Notes under the pieces: model-generated | What the model was told of the DNA's origin: nothing | The model's database searches: none | What the model saw: only the letters and a program-made list of their open reading frames with translations | In this document: positions 8,305 through 16,814 of the stretch, piece by piece | How positions within the stretch are numbered: the first letter of the stretch is position 1 | How the letters are laid out: the number at the start of each line of letters is the position of its first letter | DNA from: Chloroflexota bacterium | GTDB lineage: Bacteria > Chloroflexota > Anaerolineae > UBA4142 | Length of the DNA stretch: 64,000 nt | NCBI GenBank assembly: GCA_023380675.1 | Contig: JAMCRS010000173.1 | Location: 1 to 64,000 of the forward strand | Direction: 5' to 3' | Program-made: the position numbers and the translations under genes

Positions 8305-9411
8305 TCATCCTTCAAACATGATCACTCCCCTCGCCACCTTCCCCGCTTCCATGTCCTGAAATGCTTCTGCAACGGCGGACAAGGGATAGCATTTTGTGAT
8401 GAGATCATCTAATTGAAGGCGCTTGGCGCGATACAACTCGACCAGGCGCGGCAAATCAATCTGTGCCCGCATCGACCCCGCGAACGACCCCAGCAGGCTC
8501 TTGTTCTGCAGTACCAGCGCTCCCGCCGGAATCGGTACCTCCAACATGGCCGCATGGAGGCCCGCGACGACCGCCGTTCCCGCCGGGCGCACCGCTTGCA
8601 GCGCTTGCGAGATCGTCGCGGGCGCGCCGACCGTATCAAAAACATAGTCGGGTCCACCGCGCGTCAGTGTCCGCAAGGTCTTGACGACATTCGCCTGCTG
8701 CGCGTGGATCGTCTCCGTCGCACCCATCTTGCGCGCGAACTCCAACTTGCTTTCGACGGTGTCGACCGCGATGATCGGATGGCAGCCGGCGAGGCGGCAG
8801 CCCTGAATCGCACTCAAGCCCACGCCGCCGCAGCCGATGACCGCGGCCGAACTCCCCGGTACCACCCGCGCCGTGTTGATGACCGCGCCGACGCCCGTTA
8901 TGACCGCACAGCCGATGATCGCCGCCACCTCGAAGGGTACATCCGCGGGGAATGGAATCGTCCCCGCCTTGTCGACGACCACATAATCGGACATGGTCGC
9001 GGAGCCGAGCAGATGCCTGAGCTGCAATCCGTCGAGCGTTTTGAGACGTGAGGTACCGTCGGGCAAAAGCCCGGCCATCGTCGTCTTGGCCAGGCGCTCG
9101 CACAGGTTGGGGTGCCCCGCCAGGCAGGTCGGACAGGTGTTATCCGCCGGAAGCCAATTGATCAAGACGCGGTCGCCCGCCTTGACGTGCGTGACATTGC
9201 TGCCGACCTGCTCGACGATGCCCGCGCCCTCGTGTCCGAGGACGACCGGCAGGGCCGTGCGCAATTCATTGCGCATCATATGCAGGTCCGAGTGGCAGAC
9301 GCCCGCGGCGCGCATGCGCACGAGCACCTCGTCCGCTTTCGGCGGGTCGAGCTCGACGCTTTCAACCGTCAGCTTGTTGATCTCTCGAACCACAGCCGCA
9401 TTGATTCTCAT
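8305..9411 (-). CDS. Zinc-dependent medium-chain alcohol dehydrogenase
   Basis: A 368-residue MDR-family NAD(P)-linked alcohol dehydrogenase. The catalytic zinc site is visible as GVCHSDLH (Cys/Asp region) and LGHEGAGIVE (His-Glu). The nucleotide-binding fold is at GCGGVGLSAIQG, followed by the Asp of IIAVDTVESK, which favours NAD. The structural zinc lobe is unusual: NTCPTCLAGHPNLC keeps three cysteines but the first expected Cys is Asp. It is the last gene of the acyl-CoA cluster, 131 bases after the acyl-CoA dehydrogenase stop, with a repeat between them. It probably oxidises an alcohol feeding the acyl-CoA route; the substrate is not determinable. Confidence 0.85.
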   Translation of the reverse strand: MRINAAVVREINKLTVESVELDPPKADEVLVRMRAAGVCHSDLHMMRNELRTALPVVLGHEGAGIVEQVGSNVTHVKAGDRVLINWLPADNTCPTCLAGHPNLCERLAKTTMAGLLPDGTSRLKTLDGLQLRHLLGSATMSDYVVVDKAGTIPFPADVPFEVAAIIGCAVITGVGAVINTARVVPGSSAAVIGCGGVGLSAIQGCRLAGCHPIIAVDTVESKLEFARKMGATETIHAQQANVVKTLRTLTRGGPDYVFDTVGAPATISQALQAVRPAGTAVVAGLHAAMLEVPIPAGALVLQNKSLLGSFAGSMRAQIDLPRLVELYRAKRLQLDDLITKCYPLSAVAEAFQDMEAGKVARGVIMFEG

Positions 9412-9449
9412 TATCTCACCATTCTAGATACGTTCCCTTTGGGCCATGC

Positions 9450-9490
9450 GTCATTGCGAGGGCGCACTTCAGCCCGAAGCAATCTCCCCC
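9450..9490. repeat. TCATTGCGAG-type repeat, partial copy
   Basis: GTCATTGCGAG followed by GAAGCAATCTCCC is the left half of the same dispersed repeat seen at 3916-4027 and 10723-10822. It lies between the alcohol and acyl-CoA dehydrogenase genes. Confidence 0.6.
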
Positions 9491-9542
9491 ATCGTCCTGA
9501 GGACATCTTGCCCTGCGCCGCCTTCATCCAAGCGGCATTCCC

Positions 9543-10682
9543 CTAACGGAGCAGCTCCCCCGCGATGACTGCGCGCTGCACCTGATTCGTCCCCTCGTAG
9601 ATCTGGTGCAGCTTGGCATCGCGCATGTACTTTTCCACCGGGTAATCTTTCATATACCCATAGCCGCCGAGCACCTGGACGGCGTCGGTCGCCACTTGCA
9701 TCGCCGTGTCGCCCGCAAAGCATTTGGCGGTCGCGGACTCGAGCGTGTTGCGCTGGCCTTGATCGTGCAGCCACGCCGCGTGCCAGACGAGGAGGCGCGC
9801 CGCTTGCACCCGCATGGACATATCGGCGAGCATGAACTGGATGCCCTGGAGCGCGGCAATCGGCTTGCCGAATTGCCTCCGCTCTTTGGCGTACGCGACG
9901 GCGGTCTCGAGCGCCGCCCGCGCGATGCCCACCGCCGATGCGGCGACGCCCGCGCGCGAATCGTCGAGCGTCATCATCGCGATCTTGAATCCATCCCGGC
10001 CTTTCCCGACCCGGTAACGCGCCGGCACGTGGACGTCGGTCATGATCACTTCCCGCGTATCCGCGGCGCGCTGCCCCATCTTGTCTTCCTTTTTGCCGCG
10101 TGAAACACCGGGTGTATTCGCCGGAACCATAAAGCAGGAGATGCCCCGGTGACCCTGGGAGGGGTCTTCGCTCGCGAAAAACGAATAGAGACTGGCGACC
10201 CCACCGTTCGTGATAAAGTGTTTGGTCCCATTGATCACATACTCGTCTCCGACCCGCACCGCTCTCGACCGCATCGAAGCCACATCCGAGCCGGCGTCCG
10301 GCTCGGTCAGGCAAAAGGCGGCCAGGTTCGGTCCCGCGCAGTGCTTGGGCAATAGCTCCGCTTTGAGTTCCGGACTCCCCGCGAGCAGCAGCGGGGTCAA
10401 GCCGAGAATATTCGCGCCCAAATACGACGAGACCCCCGCGCAGGCCGCGGCCAGTTCCTCTGCGATGAGGCACCCGTCGAGACTCTCGAGTCCACCGCCG
10501 CCGTATGCTTCCGGGACCGCGTGATGGAGCAGCCCGATCTTGAAAAACTTGTCGACAATGTCCTGCGAGAACTTTTGCTCGCGGTCCAACTCGGCCGCAA
10601 CCGGCGCAATCTCGTGCTGAGCAAAATTGCGCGCCAGTTCCCGCAGTCGCTCTTGCTCTTCGGTGAGCTTGAAATCAACCAT
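9543..10682 (-). CDS. Acyl-CoA dehydrogenase
   Basis: A 379-residue FAD-dependent dehydrogenase of the short/medium-chain class, which introduces the 2,3-double bond into acyl-CoA and passes electrons to ETF. Family blocks seen are AFCLTEPDAGSDVASM (flavin/substrate), the helical RRQFGKPIAALQGIQ segment, QVLGGYGYMKDYPVEKYMRDAK, and YEGTNQVQRAVIAGELL carrying the Glu expected to act as catalytic base. Length is normal. It lies 176 bases after the hydrolase stop, the gap being filled by a palindromic repeat. No etfAB genes are present in the window. Confidence 0.93.
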   Translation of the reverse strand: MVDFKLTEEQERLRELARNFAQHEIAPVAAELDREQKFSQDIVDKFFKIGLLHHAVPEAYGGGGLESLDGCLIAEELAAACAGVSSYLGANILGLTPLLLAGSPELKAELLPKHCAGPNLAAFCLTEPDAGSDVASMRSRAVRVGDEYVINGTKHFITNGGVASLYSFFASEDPSQGHRGISCFMVPANTPGVSRGKKEDKMGQRAADTREVIMTDVHVPARYRVGKGRDGFKIAMMTLDDSRAGVAASAVGIARAALETAVAYAKERRQFGKPIAALQGIQFMLADMSMRVQAARLLVWHAAWLHDQGQRNTLESATAKCFAGDTAMQVATDAVQVLGGYGYMKDYPVEKYMRDAKLHQIYEGTNQVQRAVIAGELLR

Positions 10683-10722
10683 GGTTCCATTACCTCCCTA
10701 TCATCTCTCATTGTCCCGCGGG

Positions 10723-10822
10723 GTTGTCATGGCGAGCGGAGCGAAGCAATCTCCGTGTGACTTGAGGATTGCTTCGGGTTCGTCTATTCAAAACCTGATG
10801 GACGAACCCTCGCAGTGACAAC
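10723..10822. repeat. TCATTGCGAG-type dispersed palindromic repeat, full copy
   Basis: The element begins GTTGTCATGGCGAG and ends CTCGCAGTGACAAC, so its ends are inverted repeats. It contains GAAGCAATCTCC and an internal GATTGCTTCGGGTTCGTC/GACGAACCC inverted pair. It separates the acyl-CoA dehydrogenase and hydrolase genes. Confidence 0.7.
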
Positions 10823-10858
10823 TACGCGAGGTTTCTCTGTCGCCAAACTAGTGCTTGG

Positions 10859-11659
10859 CTATTGCAAAAACTCCATGACCTCGCGATTGAATTTCTCCGC
10901 CGCTTCGATCATCGGCAAGTGTCCGACGTCGTTGTACGTGACCAGCCGCGCGCCCGGGATGTGCGCGGCCAGGTACTGTCCGTTCGGATACGGAATCAAC
11001 GGATCGGCGTCGCCGTGAATGACGAGCGTCGGCGCCGAAACTTGTTGGAGACGATCGGCGGTGCCATTGTTCGTGTGGATCATGCACGCACCCAGCTGCC
11101 GCATGTACGATTCGAGCGACATCGGTTTGGCAAGGCCGTTCTGGACAATATGGTCCAGGTCTTGCGGGTGCGCGGCCATATAGCCCGGCCCCGCGATCGC
11201 CGTATAGGTGTTACGAACACGCGTCGCAAGATCTTCCTGAGCGCCGCGCATGAGCAGCGCGGCAATCTCCGGCTTGGCAGGGACATTGGAAGGGCCTCCC
11301 GCCGTCGTCGAAACCAGCACCAGCTTGTCCACGAGGTCCGGGTGTCGAAGGACCAGTTCCTGGGCAATCATGCCACCCATCGAAATGCCGACGACGTGCG
11401 TGCGTCCGAGCTTGAGAGCTTGAATCACACCGGCCGTATCTTTTGCCATGTCGGCAATCGTGTAGGGTCCTGTGCCGAGCGCGCTGTCCCCCCCATCACG
11501 GTTATCCAGATTGATCACGCGGAACCGCGCGGCGAACGGGTCGATCTGTTTCCACCAGCCCAACCGGGATGCCCCCAGACCGGTGAGGAGCAAGAGCGGA
11601 TGACCCCTGCCCAAGTCGTCATAGTACGCCGTGTGCGAACCGACTTGAACCGTAGGCAC
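10859..11659 (-). CDS. Alpha/beta-fold hydrolase
   Basis: A 266-residue alpha/beta hydrolase with a complete triad: nucleophile Ser in GISMGG, Asp in HGDADP and His in DVGHLP, plus the oxyanion region LLLTGLGASRLGW. I chose the GTG ending at 11659 because AAAAGGAGG lies six bases upstream. Longer frames run into the neighbouring intergenic DNA. Relatives include carboxylesterases, enol-lactonases and thioesterases. In this setting a lactone or thioester hydrolase serving the acyl-CoA pathway is plausible. It follows the SDR gene by 47 bases on the same strand. Confidence 0.85.
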   Translation of the reverse strand: MPTVQVGSHTAYYDDLGRGHPLLLLTGLGASRLGWWKQIDPFAARFRVINLDNRDGGDSALGTGPYTIADMAKDTAGVIQALKLGRTHVVGISMGGMIAQELVLRHPDLVDKLVLVSTTAGGPSNVPAKPEIAALLMRGAQEDLATRVRNTYTAIAGPGYMAAHPQDLDHIVQNGLAKPMSLESYMRQLGACMIHTNNGTADRLQQVSAPTLVIHGDADPLIPYPNGQYLAAHIPGARLVTYNDVGHLPMIEAAEKFNREVMEFLQ

Positions 11660-11706
11660 GTTGCCTCCTTTTCCTTCGCAGGTGTTGTTGCACACTCCCG
11701 GCGTCG

Positions 11707-12477
11707 CTAGACCATCGAAACCAGCGTTGCCCCCCCGTCCACAACCAGAATTGCTCCGGTGACCCAATCCGCCGCGGGCGAGGCGAGGTAGAGCGCTGCG
11801 CCGGCCACATCCTCCGGCCGGCCGACGCGTCGCAGAGGCACCATCGCTTTGTACTGTGCCATCAGCTTTTCATCCTCCCATAAGGCGCGGCTGAATTTGG
11901 TCTGGACGATCCCGGGCGCGATCGCGTTCACCTGAATATTGTACTGCCCCAGCTCGCGCGCGAGGACCTGTGTGAGCATAATGTCCCCGGCTTTGGAGAT
12001 GCCATAAGCCCCCATCTTGTGGGGGGGGCGCAACCCTGCGACGGAGGCGATATTGATGATCTTGCCTCCGCCTTGCTCTTTCATCTGCGGCATCACTAGC
12101 TGAGAGAGACGAAAATACCCCTTCAAGTTGACGTCCAGGATTTTCTCCAACTGTCCTTCGTCCGCCGTCAAAAGAGCGCCGAAATGGGGGTTCGTGCCCG
12201 CGTTATTCACCGCAATATCCACCCGTCCCCATTTCTCGACCGTCTGGCTGACCAGAGATTTCACCTGGTCGGCGTCCCCCATATGGGCCTGGATCGCCAT
12301 CGCCTCGCCGCCCGCCCGCTCGATTTCTTGGGCCACCTTGGCGACGCTCTCCGACTTGCGGCTGGAGACGACGACCCTGGCTCCCGCCTGGGCAAAAGCA
12401 ACGGCAATCGCTTCGCCGATGCCCTGCGAGGCGCCGGTAATGATTGCGACCTTTCCCTGCAAACTAAAATCAACCAT
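11707..12477 (-). CDS. Short-chain dehydrogenase/reductase (SDR)
   Basis: A 256-residue classical SDR with the cofactor motif TGASQGIGEAIA, the NNAGTNP element, catalytic Ser in INIASVAGL and YGISKAG (Tyr-x-x-x-Lys). The Arg residues after the first strand (VVSSRKSES) suggest NADP(H). Such enzymes reduce 3-oxoacyl or other ketone groups. Its start is 4 bases after the thiolase stop, so the two are co-expressed. It may act on a hydroxyacyl intermediate of the cluster; the exact substrate is unknown. Confidence 0.9.
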   Translation of the reverse strand: MVDFSLQGKVAIITGASQGIGEAIAVAFAQAGARVVVSSRKSESVAKVAQEIERAGGEAMAIQAHMGDADQVKSLVSQTVEKWGRVDIAVNNAGTNPHFGALLTADEGQLEKILDVNLKGYFRLSQLVMPQMKEQGGGKIINIASVAGLRPPHKMGAYGISKAGDIMLTQVLARELGQYNIQVNAIAPGIVQTKFSRALWEDEKLMAQYKAMVPLRRVGRPEDVAGAALYLASPAADWVTGAILVVDGGATLVSMV

Positions 12478-12481
12478 CTGC

Positions 12482-13684
12482 CTACCCCTCCCGCTCGATA
12501 ATTGTCGCCACGCCCTGACCGCCGCCGACGCACATGTTCGCGAGGCCGTAGCGGGCGCGTTTGACCTTTAAAATCCGCGCCAACGTTCCGACGAGCCGTA
12601 CGCCCGTCGCCCCCAAGGGATGCCCGATCGCCGTACCTCCTCCCATCACGTTGACGCGACCCGGGTCGATCGCCAGTTCCTTGATGCAGTTCAAGGCGAC
12701 GACGGCAAACGCTTCGTTGATTTCCCAAAAGTCAATATCACTTGCTTGCAAACCGGCCTTTTCGAGTGCCTTGCGGCTCGCAGGGACCGGTCCTATTCCC
12801 ATGAGCGTTGGATCGACGCCGGCGAAGCCGATCGCACGGACCGTCGCCATCGGCTGGATACCCTTTTTCACGGCGGTTTCTTTCGACATCAGGATCATCC
12901 CCGTCGCCGCCGCATTCAACGGCGACGAATTTCCCGCCGTGATCACGCCGTCCGGCTTGAACACCGGCTTGAGTTCCCTGAGCCCCTCCAATGTTGTATC
13001 TTCTCGCACGGCCTGGTCCCGGTCCACCACCTTCTTTATCCCGTCCGCTTGCTCTGCCTCGATCGGAAGGATTTCATCCTTGAAGAATCCCTCCCGGTAC
13101 GCCTGCGCGGCCAATTGATGGGACCGCACCGCCCAGCGGTCCATCTCCTCTTTCGTGAATCCGCCCTCGGCGGCAAGCTTTTCTGCCGTCAGCCCCATAC
13201 TCATCGCCGTCGCCATATCCCAGTGCTTGTAAACGGGGTCTGTTAAAAGGCGCTCGTTCACAGAGATGGCGCCCTTTTCTCTGAGCGTTCCCCCCATGGG
13301 AACTCGAGTCATGTGTTCCATTCCACCGACCATCACGACGTCGGCAAAGCCCGTGGTGATCTCCATGAATCCGATATGAATGCCCGCCATCGACGACCCG
13401 CACTGCTGATCGACGAACTTGGCGGCCATCGTCTGCGGGAGGTTCGCCAGGAAAATCGGCGTGCGGCCCCCATAGCTCCACTGCTCCGAAACTCCCAACG
13501 CGGAGCCCACGATAAAGTCCTCAATCTCTTCGGCCTTGATTCCCGTCCGCTTGATCAACTCGGGCAGCACCCGCGCCAAGAGCTCATCCGCCCTTACTTG
13601 CCCAAACCAATCCCTTGCGGGGTCATTCGGTCTCGACCGGGATTGCGCCGTCCGCAAGTATCCCGCGATCACGACCTCTCTCAT
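12482..13684 (-). CDS. Thiolase (acetyl-CoA acetyltransferase family)
   Basis: A 400-residue thiolase. The acyl-accepting Cys is in DQQCGSSMAGI (residue 95), the catalytic His in GGGTAIGHPLGATG, and the C-terminal base Cys in MCVGGGQGVA. NEAFAVVAL is the third conserved block. It cleaves 3-ketoacyl-CoA, for example acetoacetyl-CoA to two acetyl-CoA, or condenses in reverse. It sits between the SDR and the first 3-hydroxyacyl-CoA dehydrogenase, giving a plausible dehydrogenation-thiolysis pair. The start is the ATG ending at 13684, 26 bases after the preceding stop. Confidence 0.95.
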   Translation of the reverse strand: MREVVIAGYLRTAQSRSRPNDPARDWFGQVRADELLARVLPELIKRTGIKAEEIEDFIVGSALGVSEQWSYGGRTPIFLANLPQTMAAKFVDQQCGSSMAGIHIGFMEITTGFADVVMVGGMEHMTRVPMGGTLREKGAISVNERLLTDPVYKHWDMATAMSMGLTAEKLAAEGGFTKEEMDRWAVRSHQLAAQAYREGFFKDEILPIEAEQADGIKKVVDRDQAVREDTTLEGLRELKPVFKPDGVITAGNSSPLNAAATGMILMSKETAVKKGIQPMATVRAIGFAGVDPTLMGIGPVPASRKALEKAGLQASDIDFWEINEAFAVVALNCIKELAIDPGRVNVMGGGTAIGHPLGATGVRLVGTLARILKVKRARYGLANMCVGGGQGVATIIEREG

Positions 13685-13710
13685 CCTCTGTTCTCCTCCA
13701 GAGCCGCGCC

Positions 13711-14586
13711 TTATCCTTCTCTCGGCAAACGTTTTCCTTCCGTGGAGTACGTGTAAAAGCCCTTTCCCGCCTTGCGGCCCAGGCGGCCCTCCGCCACCAT
13801 TCGTTCGATCAGGTCCGACTTGGGCGCGAGATATTCCTCGCCCAATGCTTTGAGACTCTGCCCGACGCGGGAAACCGTATCCAGGCCGGCATTGTCGGCG
13901 ATTTCAAAGGGCCCTGCTTTCCAGCCGTACCCCAGCCGCATCCCCACGTCGACATCTTCAGAGCTCACGATGCCCTGGTCCACCAGGTCCACCGCCTCAC
14001 GGAATGCGGCCGAAAAGATTCGGTTCATGACAAAGCCGGGGACGTCCCGCCGGACGCGCACGGGCGTCTTGCCCAGAGATTGGACAAAAGCCGCGCCTCG
14101 CTCGAACACCTGCGGACTCGTCTTTTCTCCCTTGACCACTTCGACCAACGCCATAAGCGGCACCGGCCCAAAGAAATGCAGGCCGAGCACTCGTTCCGGT
14201 CGGCGCGTGACCGCGGCGAGACGCGTGATGGGAATGGAGGAAGTGTTCGAGGCGAGGGGAGTGTCGGGCCGGGCGATTCGGTCCAATTCCCGAAAGATGG
14301 AGAGTTTGAGATGCTCCTCTTCCCACACGGCTTCGATGGCCCAATCGACTCGAGCCGCACTCGCCAGGTCCTTTTCGATCGAGATTCGTGCCAGCACCTG
14401 CTCGGGCGACTCCTTCAGGATCCCCTTCGCCGCCAGCTTGCCCAACGACCCGCGCATATTCACGAGCGCCCGGTCTATCGCCGCCGGCTGCGCATCTATG
14501 AGATGGACCTCACACCCCGCCTGCGCCGCGACCTGCGCGATCCCCGCTCCCATAAACCCCGCGCCGACGACCAACACCTTGTCCAT
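13711..14586 (-). CDS. 3-hydroxyacyl-CoA dehydrogenase (first copy)
   Basis: A 291-residue NAD-dependent 3-hydroxyacyl/3-hydroxybutyryl-CoA dehydrogenase. The Rossmann motif is GAGFMGAGIAQ, the catalytic region is VLGLHFFGPVPLM (Asn of the usual FFNP replaced by Gly), and the C-terminal dimer domain starts at DVPGFVMNRI. I start it at the ATG ending at 14586 because AAGGAG lies seven bases upstream. That ribosome-binding site falls exactly at the edge of the RAYT-associated repeat (14594-14723). The upstream extension is translated repeat DNA. A second, more typical paralogue is at 16815-17705. Confidence 0.9.
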   Translation of the reverse strand: MDKVLVVGAGFMGAGIAQVAAQAGCEVHLIDAQPAAIDRALVNMRGSLGKLAAKGILKESPEQVLARISIEKDLASAARVDWAIEAVWEEEHLKLSIFRELDRIARPDTPLASNTSSIPITRLAAVTRRPERVLGLHFFGPVPLMALVEVVKGEKTSPQVFERGAAFVQSLGKTPVRVRRDVPGFVMNRIFSAAFREAVDLVDQGIVSSEDVDVGMRLGYGWKAGPFEIADNAGLDTVSRVGQSLKALGEEYLAPKSDLIERMVAEGRLGRKAGKGFYTYSTEGKRLPREG

Positions 14587-14593
14587 CGCGTCG

Positions 14594-14723
14594 CTCCTTC
14601 TCGGCGATTGAAATCGCCCCAGGCGGGCGCCTGCGCGCCGACCGTCCACGGAGGTGGACGGGACGCGTCCCCGCAGGGGACGCTTGGCCGGAGGCCCCCA
14701 AGGGGCGATTTCAATCGCCCAGG
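14594..14723. repeat. RAYT-associated composite palindrome, copy A
   Basis: A 130-base element whose ends GGCGATTGAAATCGCC and GGCGATTTCAATCGCC are reverse complements and each self-complementary. Inside are hairpins GTCCACGGAGGTGGAC and GCGTCCCC-GCA-GGGGACGC. It is nearly identical to 15151-15280, and the two flank the transposase-like gene. On the minus strand its last bases (GAGAAGGAG) form the ribosome-binding site of the following dehydrogenase. Confidence 0.85.
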
Positions 14724-14724
14724 T

Positions 14725-15144
14725 CTATTCCTCCTCGAACGCCTGCTCCCATTCCGGCCACACCTCGTTCGCCTGGTGGTGCTCCTTCTGCCGCTCCACA
14801 TATCCGATCACGCGCTCCACATCCCACCGGCTGACCGAAAAAGCCCCGTAGGTGCCCTGCCACTTGAATTGGCCCGAGGGCGCAAGCTCCTCATTCACGA
14901 AATGCGATGACTCCCCTTTCACCTGCTTGACGAGATTGGCGATCGTGACGGTCGCGGGGATTTTGACCAGGAGATGCACGTGATCGGACACGCCGTTGAG
15001 GGCCAAAACCACGCAACCCTCTTCCCGAGCCTGGCTCTCGATGCAACGATAGAGCGGCCGCTCGATCCCCGGCTCAATGAGAGGCAGGCGATCCCAGGTC
15101 GCCCAGACGAGATGAAGGTAAAGATCCAGCTTGTTCCGTCGCAT
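14725..15144 (-). mobile_element. RAYT/IS200-type (Y1) transposase gene
   Basis: About 139 residues of the Y1 (HUH) transposase family. The metal-binding His pair is in SDHVHLLVKI and the likely nucleophilic Tyr in VIGYVERQKEHH. The N-terminal KLDLYLHLVWATWDR block is typical of transposases associated with REP sequences. The gene is bracketed by two copies of one 130-base palindromic element, as expected for a RAYT with its cognate repeats. The ATG ending at 15144 follows AAGGAGG five bases upstream, within the edge of copy B. The unit is inserted in the acyl-CoA operon between the dehydratase and first dehydrogenase genes, in the same orientation. The gene looks intact. Confidence 0.85.
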
Positions 15145-15150
15145 CGGCAC

Positions 15151-15280
15151 CTCCTTCTCGGCGATTGAAATCGCCCCAGGCGGGCGCCTGCGCGCCGACC
15201 GTCCACCTCCGTGGACGGGACGCGTCCCCGCAGGGGGACGCTTGTCCGGAGGCCCCCAGGGGCGATTTCAATCGCCCAGG
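15151..15280. repeat. RAYT-associated composite palindrome, copy B
   Basis: Nearly identical to copy A, but the central hairpin reads GTCCACCTCCGTGGAC, the exact reverse complement of that segment in copy A. A related small hairpin, GGGCGA-TTTTCG-TCGCCC, follows at 15299-15316, just before the dehydratase stop. Copy B carries the ribosome-binding site of the transposase gene. Confidence 0.85.
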
Positions 15281-15320
15281 ACCCCCACCCGCGCGCACCG
15301 GGCGATTTTCGTCGCCCGAC

Positions 15321-16790
15321 CTACTCCCTCTCCGGTATCCCCGCGATCCGCCGCACCATCTTCTTCCTCGCCTCAATATCATACTGCGTCGTGATCGCGA
15401 TCGATTCCATGATCGGCGACCCGCCGCCGTGATAGGACCCAAAGAGATGGACGCCCCCGGTCGCCGAGCAGATGATATCGCCGACATAGCGCCACAGCTG
15501 CGCCGCGTCTTCCGGCGGAATTTCCGGGTTCCGCATGATGTACTTGTTCAGCAAATCCTTGGTCTCGGGGTTGACGAAATCTCCCTCGTACGGGAAAGTG
15601 GCCGGCACTCCCCCCGAGACATCGCAGAGAATTTCCGCTTCGCGGAAGACCGCTTCGCCGGTGAGATTCCGCCCCACGTTCGCGTAAATCGAGTGGGGGA
15701 TATAACTCCCCGGCCCGTACGGGCAAAAGCCCATTCCGGGAATGTACACCTCGGGCTTGCCCAGCTCGGAGGCCGTAAAGCCGGCCGCATACCCCAGTTC
15801 GGCCACCCGAATGATCTCGGCCAGTTTGTCGCGTACGTGTGACGCCTTCTCGATCCCATTATACTCCGCCGCCAGAGCGACCGTGCCCAGCATCAGGTCG
15901 CCGAGAGCCGGCTTGCATCCGGAATAGCTGTGCCGGTGGAAGAGAGCAAAGAGCAGCGCGCACACGCCGCCGTGGACCGTCTCCCCGCACAGGAACACGC
16001 GCTCCCACGGAATAAAGGCATCGTCAAAAATCGTGTACGAATCGGTGGCGCCGGGCGTAAAGCCCCGCTTGAAATGTTTGCGCTCACGCAAATTATGCAT
16101 CGATACGACCTGCTTCACGCCTTCCCAGTCGGCCGGTATCGCGAATGCCACCGCATAATCCTTTTCCTCTTCCCGGAGGGCGCGCGTCGGCACCACCAGG
16201 ATCTCGTCGGCCACCGACGCTTCCGAATTATGCACCTTCGCCCCGCGCACCACGATTCCATCGCTCTTTCGCTCCACGACGTGGACGTACAGGTCCGGGT
16301 CCTTTTGCTGCGAGGGCCGCTTCATCCGGTCGCCCTTGACGTCCGTCTGTGCGCAGCACCCCACCAGGTCCTCTTGCTGAAACCGCGTCAGCCATTTGAC
16401 GAAATTCTTGTGGTACTCGGTCGCTCCGTTGTTATCTTTGTCGGCTTCGTACGAGACGTTATAGATCGCATTCGCCCCATCCACTCCCATGCAGCGCTGG
16501 ATGCAGCCGCCTGCGACCCGGCACAGCGCCCGCGTCATGTCCTGCTTTTTGTGCAGATCCTCTTTGCTCTGGTGAATGTGGGTAAAGCGGTTGATCTTTT
16601 CGCCCGTCAGGTGGGAGGTCGCCGTGCACAGGTCTTCGTACTCGGGATCGGACGCATAGTCGAACGTGAGCCCGATGGTGTTGAGCGTGCTCTCCTGCAG
16701 CTCGTCGGTGCGGTCGATCTTTTCGCCGTCCACGTAAATGTTCCGCTGCATCTTGCACAGCCCTTCGATATACTGCTGTTTCGTCCTCAT
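15321..16790 (-). CDS. abfD: 4-hydroxybutyryl-CoA dehydratase / vinylacetyl-CoA isomerase family protein
   Basis: A 489-residue flavoprotein of the 4-hydroxyphenylacetate 3-hydroxylase (HpaB) fold. The four [4Fe-4S] ligands that separate true dehydratases from monooxygenases are present with correct spacing: Cys96 and Cys100 (GGCIQRC) and His285 and Cys292 (FHRHSYSGC). They correspond to Cys99, Cys103, His292 and Cys299 of the Clostridium enzyme. It would convert 4-hydroxybutyryl-CoA to crotonyl-CoA by an oxygen-sensitive radical mechanism. Length is normal. The neighbours supply the next steps (hydratase, dehydrogenase, thiolase). A different hydroxyacyl-CoA substrate cannot be excluded. Confidence 0.85.
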   Translation of the reverse strand: MRTKQQYIEGLCKMQRNIYVDGEKIDRTDELQESTLNTIGLTFDYASDPEYEDLCTATSHLTGEKINRFTHIHQSKEDLHKKQDMTRALCRVAGGCIQRCMGVDGANAIYNVSYEADKDNNGATEYHKNFVKWLTRFQQEDLVGCCAQTDVKGDRMKRPSQQKDPDLYVHVVERKSDGIVVRGAKVHNSEASVADEILVVPTRALREEEKDYAVAFAIPADWEGVKQVVSMHNLRERKHFKRGFTPGATDSYTIFDDAFIPWERVFLCGETVHGGVCALLFALFHRHSYSGCKPALGDLMLGTVALAAEYNGIEKASHVRDKLAEIIRVAELGYAAGFTASELGKPEVYIPGMGFCPYGPGSYIPHSIYANVGRNLTGEAVFREAEILCDVSGGVPATFPYEGDFVNPETKDLLNKYIMRNPEIPPEDAAQLWRYVGDIICSATGGVHLFGSYHGGGSPIMESIAITTQYDIEARKKMVRRIAGIPERE

Positions 16791-16814
16791 CTTGTTTACC
16801 TCCCTGGCTTGGCT

